Positions 36,401 to 48,400 of a DNA stretch of 64,000 bases are shown here, piece by piece. Source of the DNA: Alviniconcha marisindica (lineage: Eukaryota; Mollusca; Gastropoda; Provannidae); the NCBI GenBank assembly GCA_018857735.1, contig JABMCL010003070.1, positions 182,501 through 246,500 of the forward strand. Direction: 5' to 3'. The notes below the pieces were generated by a model. The model was not told where the DNA came from. It ran no database searches and saw nothing but the letters and a program-made list of their open reading frames with translations. How positions within the stretch are numbered: position 1 is the first letter of the stretch; every line of letters starts with the position of its first letter. The translations under genes and the position numbers were made by a program.

Positions 36401-39400
36401 TTCCTGAAACAGTTGAGGAGAGTCTGTAAGTTGTCTTACCAGCCATCGCGCTGATTCCAGCTAAAAGGCACCTACTTTCTGTTTGTTGAAAGTCGTTGTA
36501 GAAGTTTGTTGTGTGTTTGCAATTAGCAGTTCCACCCAGAGGATCCTTTGGTCTTTTTTCTGTTCTACTCCTGTTTCTCAGCTGCTTGTCTTGATGATCT
36601 GTGTCACAGCATTCACTGAGGTGGTGGTCTGTTGCACCTTTGTGTGGGTGTTTGTGTGCGCATTTTTGGCCATGTAGGGGTGTGGATGATTTTTACTGTG
36701 GGGTGGTGGTGGTATTTCTATAGCTAGCTGACACTGACACTGACACTGATTTGATTGATATAAGGCCATAGCCCTCTTCAATGGGGGGAGGTCCATTTTC
36801 AAGGCATTTATATGGAATATTTAAAAAAACCGTACTCTCTCTCTTGGTTGGTCTCTCATTCACACACACACACGCTCGCACACGCACGCGCAGCACTCGC
36901 TGACATGAGCGCACGCATGCACACTGACAAAAAAAGATTCCAATAGGCACGCGTACTCACGGTCATTCACATAACAAATTTAGGATATTTAAAAAAATCA
37001 TACACATGCCAATATCAAGGAAACTATCCAATCAATCTTTGACGTAGCAGAAGTCATCAGGAGTTATCGTTCATCTTCTTTAACCTTAACTGCAATGCGA
37101 AGAACAGAAACTTTGTCATGCCAAGTACAGCTAGCCAAGGAGTGTGTACTTGGAATTGGTTGAGTAGATGGCCACGTGTAGGTGTGGGCTTTTACGGGCT
37201 GATGATTTTGTGTGTGCGGTATTACGGTTACAGCGTTAGGTTGTCATTTTGCAGGACCGTGGTGGTTTTACATTTGTTTCTTGGATTTTAACTAAAGTGG
37301 TATTGTTGATGACTGTGCAGTGACCAGGAGATCTGCCCCTCGCCGGAGGCCTATGGGGACATGCCACTCATCATCCCTAGCACTCCCACTCTGACCCCGG
37401 CTGGAGAAGGTGACCCAGATCTCCCTGTTGGCGTCGCCTCCCAGGGGATCTCACTGTTTGCCACACCACACAGTGGCTGTCTGTTTGTGTCACCTGACAC
37501 TGGCTCTCGCTGTTTGCCTCACCTGACACTGGCTCTCTGTGTCATCTGACAGTGCCTCTCTCTGCCTCACCTCACTGTGGGTCTCTGTTTGCCTCACCTC
37601 ACTGTGGCTCTCTGCCTCACCTCACTGTGGCTCTGTTTGCCTCGTCTGACTGTGGCTCTCTGCCTCACCTCACTGTGGCTCTGCCTCGCCTCACTGTGGC
37701 TCTGTTTGCCTTACCTCACTGTGGCTCTGTTTGCCTCACCTCACTGTGGCTCTCTGCCTCACCTCACTGTGGCTCTGTTTGCCTCACCTCACTGAGGCTC
37801 TGTTTGCCTCACCTCACTGTGGCTCTGTGCCTCACCTCACTGTGGCTCTCTGACTCACCTCACTGTGGCTCTGTTTGCCTTACCTCACTGTAGCTCTCTC
37901 AGACTGTTTGCCTCACCTCACTGTGGTTCTCCCTGCCTCACCTCACTGTGGCTCTCTGCCTTACATCACTGTGGCTCTCTGTTTGCCTCACCTCACTGTG
38001 GCTCTGTGCCTCACCTGACAGTGACTGCCTCACCTCACTGTGGCTCTGTTTCAGTGTTTGCGTCACCTCACTGTGGCTCTCTCTGTATCACCTGACAGTG
38101 GCTCTGCCTCACCTCACTGTGGCTCTCTGTTTACCTCACCTCACTGTGGTTCTCTCTCTGTTTGCCTCACCTGACAGTGGCTCTGTGTGTGCCTCACCTG
38201 ACATTGGCTCTCTGCCTCACCTGATAGTGGCTCTCTCTTTTGCCTCACCTTACTGTGGCTCTCTTTGTTTGCCTCACTGCACAGTGGCTCTCTTTTGTTG
38301 TGTGTCTGTTGCTTGTAGCCTGAGCACCTCCAAGTGTACACACCGCGCTGCTCAAGACATGTCACCTAGTTGCCCATCAGAGCATGAATTACTGACACAG
38401 CTGCTTGCCTCTGTCTTAATCAAGTTAATGCCGTCCTCTCCACCACCCCTACTTATCTCTCTGAGCTTCCACAACTGCACTCTTCCTGTCACCCCGATTT
38501 GTTCCAGTGCTTGTACCTGCTTCCTCAGACTTTCAGTATCTTATGTGTAAGTGCAAGATGAATGGTGATTGTGCTTTCTTATATACTGGTCCTTCTGTCC
38601 AGAACTCACTTCCTCTTCATGTTAGAAATTAATGCTACCACTGTCAGTACTTTCAAGTCCGGTCTGAAAACCTGTCTCTTCAACCTCCAAGAGTGATTTG
38701 CCATTTGGCTCTCTCCTGTCTGAATGGGTGATTAAGCGATGGGCCTGAGTCAGTTTGTTTCTCTCCATATTTTTTTTGTGGAGAAAGACATTGTGTAACT
38801 TTTGTGCGTTGTTGTCCCCTCCCATTTATGTTTTAAGGTGCTTACATTTTAGGGTCTGAACTTCAGAAATAGCCATTATTATTATTATTAATGATGTGTG
38901 TGGGACCTGCCCCTCATCATGATTATCTCCTTTGGTTTCCAATTTTTGGTGGTGATGGTCATGCTTGTAGCAACTGTAATAACGATGGGTTTTTTTTGGG
39001 GGGGGGATTGCCCTCATTATTAATTGTACTGTTTTAAGAAAGCTATGTGTATCAGACTGTCCTTAGATGTGTCTGTGTATGGCTCAGTGGACAGGCTTAG
39101 TCAAGTTTGTGAAGTTTGTGTGTGTGTGTGTGCGTGCATGTGTATGTTGTAAATATTGTCCTTTTTATGTGTTGTAAGTAGACATAATGTTCTTGCCTAT
39201 TTGTGAGTTTCACGGGGGTTGTTTAATTTTATGTTTGGATTGACAATGCCCTGAGATAACCGTAATGGTTGACTGGGCGTAAAACACCAAATTACTTACT
39301 TACTTGGGTTGACATTTTTTTCCAGTCATTCTTATACTTATAGTCTGTTTTACATTGGTTTCAGGGCAGGAAGCTGAATACATTCCTGGTGATGCAGCCA

Positions 39401-42400
39401 CATTGAACTCCCAATCAGACCAGGTTGGAATCAGTAGCGAGGACAGAGTGGCTTGTTGGCATTCATTAGTGGACCGTGTGACTTGTTAGCAGTCAGTAGA
39501 GGAATAGTGACTTGTTAGCATTCAGTAGTGAGCAGTGTGACTTGTTAGCATTCGGTAGTGGGCTGAGTGGCTTGTTAGCATTCAGCGGTGGGAAGTGACT
39601 TAGCATTGAGCAGTGGGCAGAGTGACTTGTTAGCAACCAGTAGAGGACAGAGTGACTTGTTAGCATTCAGTGGTGGGCACACTTGTTAGCATTCTGTAGT
39701 GGGCAGAGTGGCTTGTTAGCATTCAATAGTGGGTAGAGTGGCTTGTTAGCAATCAGTAGAGGACAGAGTGGCTTGTTAGCTTTCAGTAGAGGACAGAGTG
39801 GCTTGTTAGCTTTCAGTAGAGGATCAAGTGACTTGTTAGCATTCAGTAGTGGGCTGAGTAACTTGTTAGCAATAAGTAGAGGACAGAGTGACTTGTTTGC
39901 ATTTAGTAGTGAGCAGTGTGACTTGTTAGCATTCGGTAGTGGGCTGAGTGGCTTGTTAGCATTCAGTGGTGGGCAGAGTGACTTGTTAGTATTCAGTAGA
40001 AGACAGAGTGGCTTGTTAGCATTCAGTAGTGGGCAGAGTAAATTGTTAGCAATCAGTAGAGGACAGTGGCTTGTTAGTATTCAGTAGAGGACAGAGTGGC
40101 TTGATAGCTTTCAGCAGAGGATCAAGTGACTTGTTAGCTTTCAGTAGTTGGCAGAGTGACTTGTTAGCATTCAGTAGAGGACAGAGTGGCTTTTTAGTAT
40201 TCGGCAGTGGGCAGAGTGAAGCATTGTTTGGATGAGAAAACTTTTGACGGAAACATGCATTAGTGTATTGTTTGGGTAAGAGGGCTGGTCACAGGAACCT
40301 GTGTCAGTTAAAGCAAAGCAGTGTTTGTCTTAGGCTTGTGATAAAGGCATGCATCAGTTTGCCATATTGCCTCTTTCTTGATGTCCTCAGCTGTGTGTGT
40401 GTGTGCGCGTTTGCAAGTGTTTCACTATTTGTGTATGAATAAGTATGTTTATCCATGTATTTTTATGCCATTGATTTGTGTGTAGGTATTTAGGCATTGG
40501 ACGTTTTTCTTTTATTAAGTTATAAAGCACTTTGAGCCAATGAAAATGCTCTATAAATTCCCTGTTATTATTGTCATCCTCAGTGAAGTGAAGCATGTTT
40601 AGGTAAGGCAGGTGCCACAGACATGCGTCAGTGAAAGTGAAGCATTGTTTTGGTCAGGTTCGTGACAAAGACACGCATCAGTTAATGTTGCAGAGATTGA
40701 TAGAAGCAGCCTCCATCATCCAGTCACAGACCAGCAGCCAAAGGCGGGCTTCAGCCAGTGTGAGTGGAAAACATTTCCTGCATCTGTGTAAATCAGATGG
40801 GTAGATAGATAAACGGGTTGTAATGTGTGTTAGCTTGTGTCACATAACAAACTTTTCGCTTTTGGAATGTTAGCTTATATGATTTGACTGGCCTGTGGAC
40901 TGTTTAGCCCTGTACATGAAAATGATGTGATTGTTTTGTGGTCTTGTTCAGGTGAGGGGGAAGGGTTTGTTTTGTTTTCTAGGCATCTGAAGGGGAGGGG
41001 TTTGTTTTGTTTTGCAGGCATCTGAAGGGGAGGGGTTTGTTTTGTTTTGCAGGCATCTGAAGGGGAGGGGTTTGTTTTGTTTTGCAGGCAAATCTGACAG
41101 GGGAGGGGTTTGTTTTGTTTTGCAGGCATCTGAAGGGGAGGGGTTTGTGTGTCTCCAGCTCTGAAGGGGGGGTTGGGTTGGGCGGGGGTTGTGTGGTCTT
41201 GTCCAGCTCTGAGGGGAGGGGTTGTTCTGTGGTCTTGTGGTTAGGGGGGGGGTTGTTTGTGGTCTTGTCCAGGCCTCTGAAAGGGGGGGGGGGTTTGTTC
41301 TGTGGTCTTGTCCAGGCCTCTGAGGGGGAGGGGTTTGTTCTGTGGTCTTGTCCAGGCCTATAAGTGGGAGGGGTTTGTTTTGTGGTCTTGTCCAGGCCTC
41401 TGAGGGGGAGGGGTTTGTTCTGTGGTCTTGTCCAGGCCTCTGAGGGGGAGGGGTTTGTTCTGTGGTCTTGTCCAGGCCTCTGAGGGGGAGGGGTTTGTTC
41501 TGTGGTCTTGTCCAGGCCTCTGAGGGGGAGGGGTTTGTTCTGTGGTCTTGTCCAGGCCTCTGAGGGGGAGGGGTTTGCAGGGCCAACGCTGGCAAGAGAT
41601 CTGCCAGACTGGCAGCAGAGTCAGTCCCTTTACCTGCATCTGTCTGCATCCTCTGGCACATCACAGCGCAGCACCCAGCATCAGGTCAGCCCAGCACTTG
41701 TGACTTGCTGTTGTAGTAAGCACCCAGCATCAGGTCATCCTAGCACTTGTGACTTGCAGTAAGCACCCAGCATCAGGTCATCCTAGCACTTGTGACTCTC
41801 TGTTGTAAGCACCCAGCATCAGGTCATCCTAGCACTTGTGACTTGTAGTAAGCACCCAGCATCAGGTCATCCTAGCATTTGTGACTCTCTGTTGTAAGTC
41901 AGCCCAGCTCTTGTGACTCTCTGTTGTAAGCACCCAGCATCAGGTCATCCTAGCAATTGTGATTGTTGTAGTAAGCACCCAGCATCAGGTCATCCCAGCA
42001 CTTGTGACTGTTGTAGTAAGCACCCAGCATCAGGTCATCCCGGCCCAAAAATTGTGACTGTTGTTGTAAGCACCCAGCATCAGGTCACCCCTAGAAACTT
42101 GTGACTGTTGTAGTAAGCACCCAGCATCAGGTCATCCCAGCACTTGTGACTTGTTGTGTAGTAAGCCCCCAAAGCATCAGGTCACCCCTAGCACTCATGA
42201 CTTGTTGATGTAGTAAGCACCCAACATCAGGTCATCCCAGCACTTGTGACTGTTGTAGTAAGCACCCAACATCAGGTCATCCTAGCACTCATGACTTGTT
42301 GATGTAGTAAGCACCCAGCATCAGGTCATCCCAGCACTTGTGACTGTTGTAGTAAGCACCCAACATCAGGTCATCCTAGCACTCATGACTTGTTGATGTA

Positions 42401-45400
42401 GGAAGCACCCAGCACCAGGTCAGCCCAGTACTTAAAAAAAGAAAAAAAAGAAAAGTCGAATGCAATGGTAGTGGTATTTAGAATTCTGTTGTATACCCAT
42501 CATGTTTAAAAAAATGTCAGATGTACCTGCTTTTGTAAATACTGTTGCTGTGAATGTGTTGGACAGCTGACTCAGCGGAAGGATGTGTCTGTTGCTGGCT
42601 CTCAGTCTCAGGGAACTGTTGGTAAGATGCTGCACTGGTTTAATCACCATAACCACCACCACCACCCCTCTCCATAGCACCCCATTGACTCCGACCCCAT
42701 GCTTTTCCGCACAAATGCAGATACGTAAATGCACACACATATATGTACCTATGTGCGCACACATATATACACATACACACATGCACTCTTACCCCCCACC
42801 CCCCCACACCCACACCTACACCCACAAACCTGTGTTTATGATTTATTTATTGTTGTTTCTTTCTTCCAAAAAAAAAGAAGAAGAAAAGGTCAAACAGGCA
42901 GATAAAATTCACTCAGTATGACAAGCTGGGTTTGATCAAATAAAAAATAAAATGCACTGGTGTGCTTAGCATAACAGTTTTGTGAATAGGACACGCTGAG
43001 CTTCTGCAGGTTTGTGTGACCTTGTTCATTGTTGTGCCCTGATATAGCCGTAATGGTTGACTGGGCGTAAAACACCAAGTTACTTACCTGTTCATTGTTG
43101 TGCCCTGATAGGCTGATATAGCCGTAATGGTTGACTGGGCGTAAAAACACCAAGTTACTTGTTCATTGTTGTGCCCTGATACAGTTGTAATGGTTGACTG
43201 GGTGTAAAACACCAAGTTACTTACTTGTTCATTGTTGTGCCCTGATATAGCCGTAATGGTTGACTGGGCGTAAAACACCAAGTTACTTACTTGTTCATTG
43301 TTGTGCCCTGATATAGATGTAATGGTTGACTGGGCGTAAAACACCAAGTTACTTACCTGTTCATTGTTGTGCCCTGATATAGCCGTAATGGTTGACTGGG
43401 CGTAAAACACCACATTACTTACCTGTTCATTGTTGTTGCCCTGATATAGCTGTAATGGTTGACTGGGTGTAAAACGTTACTTTGTTCATTGTTGACTGAT
43501 TGCCGTGACATGCGTAAAACACCAAGTTACTTACTGTTCATTGTTGTGCCCTGATATAGCTGTAATGTTGACTGGTGTAAACTTACTTGTTCATTGTTGT
43601 GCCCTGATATAGTGATGTGTGTGTGTGTGTGTGTGTGTGTATGTACTGTTGTGTGTGTGCCCTGACTCTGCCGATGGCGACTGCGTAAAACACCAAGTTA
43701 CTTACTTATCATTGTTATGATGCTGATATAGCTGTAATGGTTGACTAGGTGCTAAAACACCAAGTTACTGTACCGTTCATTGTTTGTGCCCTGATATAGC
43801 CATAATGGTTGACTGGGCGTAAAACACCAAGTTATTTACCTGTTCATTGTTTTGCCCTGATATAGCTGTAATGGTTGACTGGGCGTAAAACACCAAGTTA
43901 CTTACCTGTTCATTGTTATGATCTGATATAGCCGTAATGGTTGACTGGGTGTAAAACACCAAGTTACTTACCTGTTCATTGTTGTGCCCTGATATAGCTG
44001 TAATGGTTGACTGGGCGTAAAACACCAAGTTACTTACTTGTTCATTGTTGTGCCCTGATATAGCCGTAATGGTTGACTAGGTGTAAAACACCAAGTTACT
44101 TACCTGTTCATTGTTGTGCCCTGATATAGCTGTAATGGTCGAATGGGTGTAAAACACCAGGTTATTTACCTGTCCATGCCCTGATACAGCTGTAAAGGTT
44201 GACTGGGTGTAAAACACCAAGTTACTTACCTGTTCATTGTTGTGCCCTGATATAGCTGTAATGGTTGACTGGGTGTAAAACACCAAGTTACTTACCTGTT
44301 CATTGTTGTGCCAGGTGGCAACGGTGACCAGGACAGGTTTGGAGAGTCCCAGAATCTGCGCCTGTACCTGAGCCAGTCCCAGAATTCTTCACAGCAGCTC
44401 TCAGGTGAGGTCCTTTTCTTGTTAATCGGACAGAGCATCCAGTGTTATATCACACCAATAGATTATTCCTATTTTATGGCGCCACAGTTGGACTGTGTAT
44501 TAGTGTTATGGTACACCAGTTGGACTGTATAGTGTTTGTAAATGGACTTGGTACATAGTGTAGTGTGTCACATTCAAACTGGACTGTGTAAAGTTGAGCG
44601 TTTTATGGCACAACAGTTGGACTGTGTATTAGTGTTATGGTATGCCAGTTGGACTGTATAGTGTTGTGTCACTCAAACTGGACTGTGTAAAGTAGGGTGT
44701 TTTATGGCACTACAATTAGACTGTGTATTAGTGTTATGGTATGCCAGTTGGACTGTATAGTGTTGTGCCCCACTGACTGGACTGTGTAGAGCGTTTTATG
44801 GCACTACAGTTGGACTGGGTATTAGTGTTATGGTATGCCAGTTGGACTGTATAATGTTGTGCCGCACAAACTGGACTGTGTAGAGTGTTTTATGGCACAA
44901 CAGTTGGACTGTGTATTAGTGTTATGGTATGCCAGTTGGACTGTGTAGTGTTGTGCCACACAAATGTTTTATGGCACAACAGTTGGACTGTGTATTAGTG
45001 TTATGGTATGCCAGTTGGACTGTGTAGTGTTGTGCCGCACAAACTGGACTGTGTATAGTGTTATTGCACACCAGTAGGATTGTGTATCATGTTGTGGCAC
45101 AGCAGTAGGACTGTGTATAGGACTGTCACACCAATTGGACTGTGTGTAGTGTTAAGGCACAACAATCAGGTTACATATATAGTGTTGTAGAACACTAATC
45201 AGACTGTGTATAGTGTTACTCAGACTGATCAGTGTTCTACAACACTATATACCTAATCCAGTAATGTGCCACATTAAGTAAAACACCAAGTTACTTACTG
45301 TGTATAGTGTTATGGCACACTAATTGGATTATGGATATAGTGTTGTAGAACACTAATCAGACTGTGTATAGCGTTATTGCGCACTAACCGGAGCATGTGT

Positions 45401-48400
45401 ATAGTGTTGTGGTACCCCAATGAGGCTGTGTATAGTGTTACGGCACACCGGTCAAACAGTCCTATAGCTGTGATAGCACAACAGTCCTGACTGTGTAGAC
45501 ACAACAGCCGTTGATGGCTTTTAACCTTTTTTTTAACCCAAACCTCTCAAAAGCAGAAAGGTAGTCTGTTGTGAACTACGCATCAAGATTACACCCATGG
45601 ATTGGTGAAAACAACATTGACTTGCTGGCCATTAAACACTAGTATCACTCCAGCTCCCAGATTTAAGATAGGATTGTTTATCGTCCATGCTAAAATCATA
45701 CACAGATTTTTGTCTCTGTGCACATTATATAACATTAAACTCTTAATTAACACACACACACACAAACAAAAACACAACACCTGCGTAATTTATGGACAAG
45801 CAGCAATCACATATGGGGATCCGGCATAAAGTGACTGTCAGATAAAGGCAATTTAAAAGACTCGTTAAATGCATACAGTAAACCTAACAGTTGATTGTGT
45901 ATTTAACTAATCTGCGTGGAAGTATATTAGTACTTGTTTGTTTCAGTTCCAGGAGCGTTCAGTCTGTCACCACCAAAGGCTGCACCCGGCTTACAAATGG
46001 AGACCAGACAAGTTGGGAAGGCAGCCGCAGAATCGGCCAGCCTTTCCTCGCCCAAAGAGGACAGCGCACAACTCAAGCAGAAGTAGGAATGTAGCTTATC
46101 TTTTGAAGTGCAAGCACCAAAAAGACAGGGGAAAAAAACCAACAAAAACAAAACAAAGCAGCCAGCTTCTTTTCTGAAGTGCAGGCACGAAAAAGACCGA
46201 AAACAACAACGAAAAGCAAACAAAACTGCTCAGGCAAGCAAGTACAACAGCTAAGTGGTTGGTTGTTGATGATGGTGATGAAGTCAGTGTGGATTACATT
46301 TTTTTTTAAATTGTCGGTTGCATGAGGTTTCTACTATATATGTGTTGATGGGACGTTAAAATCCAAGTAGGGATTAACTTCTACTGTAGCTTGAGTGTGG
46401 AGGTTTTTTGTTTTGTTTGGTTGCTTGGGTACTGTTTTGATGTTTGTGTATGTAAAAAAATTTAACAAAAAATCCAAACAAGAATGACAACTAGTGTTTT
46501 AATACAAGATCCAAACACATAAAAAGTTTAGAAGAACGCTATTTATTAGGACAAAAACACAATCTGCTGTTTGTTTGTGTATCATGTGTCATCGTCAGTT
46601 TCATTGTTTACGTCTGTGATGTTTTGTGGTGTGCTTTTGGGGGCTGCAGCTGTGTTACGCTGATTGTGTGATTGTCACATCCATTCCCTTATGTCTGATG
46701 ATCGCTGTTTCCTCAGGGACTATGGAACGGCTGCCAAGGCTGCCATGTCCATTGGCATGGTCCACACTGAATCTCAGAGTGCCTCAGAAACCATGTTTAA
46801 GCTGGAAAGTAAGTGGATGCCACTAGTAAGAGTAAAGTAAGCCAGAGGCTGCAGTTTTTGTTTGGAGTGCTGTGTTGAATAATAGTTTTGATGCTCTTTC
46901 AGTTCTGTTCAGTTCAAGATGGTATTTGTACACTTGGAAAAGCCCATATGCGCTCTGGCCAATCTCAGAAATGTTCCCAATGTCGCCCTTGAAACAGTTC
47001 CAGGGTTCTCATTCACAGTGGTGCTTGCTGGCCTGACAATCTTCACTTACAGTGTTCAGTCATGTTAGTTCTGCCAGTCGCTGTTTAAGGGCAGGAGTCA
47101 CTGTTTAAGGGCAGGGGTCACTGTTTAAGGTCAAGGTTCACTGTTTAAGGGTTGCTGTTTAAGGGCAAGGTTCACTGTTCAAGGACATGGTTCACTGTTT
47201 AAGGGTTGCTGTTCAAGGGCAGGGTTCACTGTTTAAGGGCAGGGTTCATTGTTTAAGGGCAGGGTCACTGTTTAAGGGCAAGGTTCACTGTTTAAGGGCA
47301 GGGGTCACTGTTTAAGGGCAGGGGTCACTGTTTAAGGGAAGGGTCACTGTTTAAGGGCAAGGTTCACTGTTTAAGGGCAGGGGTCACTGTTTAAGGGCAG
47401 GGTTCATTGTTTAAGGGAAGGGGTCACTGTTTAAGGGCAGGGGTCACTGTTTAAGGGCAGGGTCTCCCCTCAAGAGAGCGTACAGCTGCACAGATGCTGG
47501 GTTTATGGAACTATCGGAGCATGGCGGAAGTTCTGTTTATGTTATGATTGTGTTATCTCTTGAGCCTTGCTGCAAGAAGATGTGCTTTTTTTTATGTCAA
47601 AGTCTAAGATGCAACAACGTGTTAAGAGTGTTTAGTTTGCCCCTGCGTGTCGTCAACTGGTGTGCAGCAGCCCCTGTGATGTTGACCTGTGTGTGTATGT
47701 GACCAGGGCCCGATGTAAGACCATTGGAGGGTCAGGGCAGCTCGGATCCTAAGGGAGAAATGACGAAGCTGAACATCTTCCAGCGAACACGGCAGGGCAA
47801 AAAGGTGGCTGCGGGAGCGCCCTCTGCCGTCTTGTCAGAAGATAGGTAATGCTGCCATATGCTGTGGGTCCAAAGCGTGTTAGTTCTGTTCTGATGACAG
47901 AAGTGATTCACTGTGGTATCTATAGGTCTGGGAAGGTTGATGTGTTGTACAGTTTGGAGGGGGGGTTGTGGTTGTTACAGTCTGCCCATACTCGGCTATA
48001 ATTGTGAAATTTAGTTATTTCGTTGTGTAAATTCTTAGGCTTGTGCAGTCATCCTGAATCATGAAATAGAGTTATGTGCGATTTTTTTTTTTTTTAAATT
48101 ATTTGTCAGTTCAGTGAGCTGGAACAATGAAACAGATTTGTGTGTAATAGGTCTGGTTTCTTTAATTTGTCAGTGCAGTCAGGTGGAGTTGTGCAATAAG
48201 GATTACGCTTGAAACTGGTTTCTGTTTTTTAAAATGTCAGTTGAACGAGCCTGGAATGATGAAATAGGATTAAATGGGATAGGTCCTGTTTTTTCGGTCC
48301 ATCAGCGCAGTGAGCTGGAACTGTGAAACAAGATTATTTTTGAGAGTTTGTGCTTTTTATTCCGCAAGCTTAATGAGCTGTGGTGGTGAAATAGGCTTAT

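Noticed and set aside
40948..41664. 238-codon minus-strand ORF
   Set aside because: Antisense of the exon 8-9 decoy-acceptor array; Pro-rich repeat artefact.
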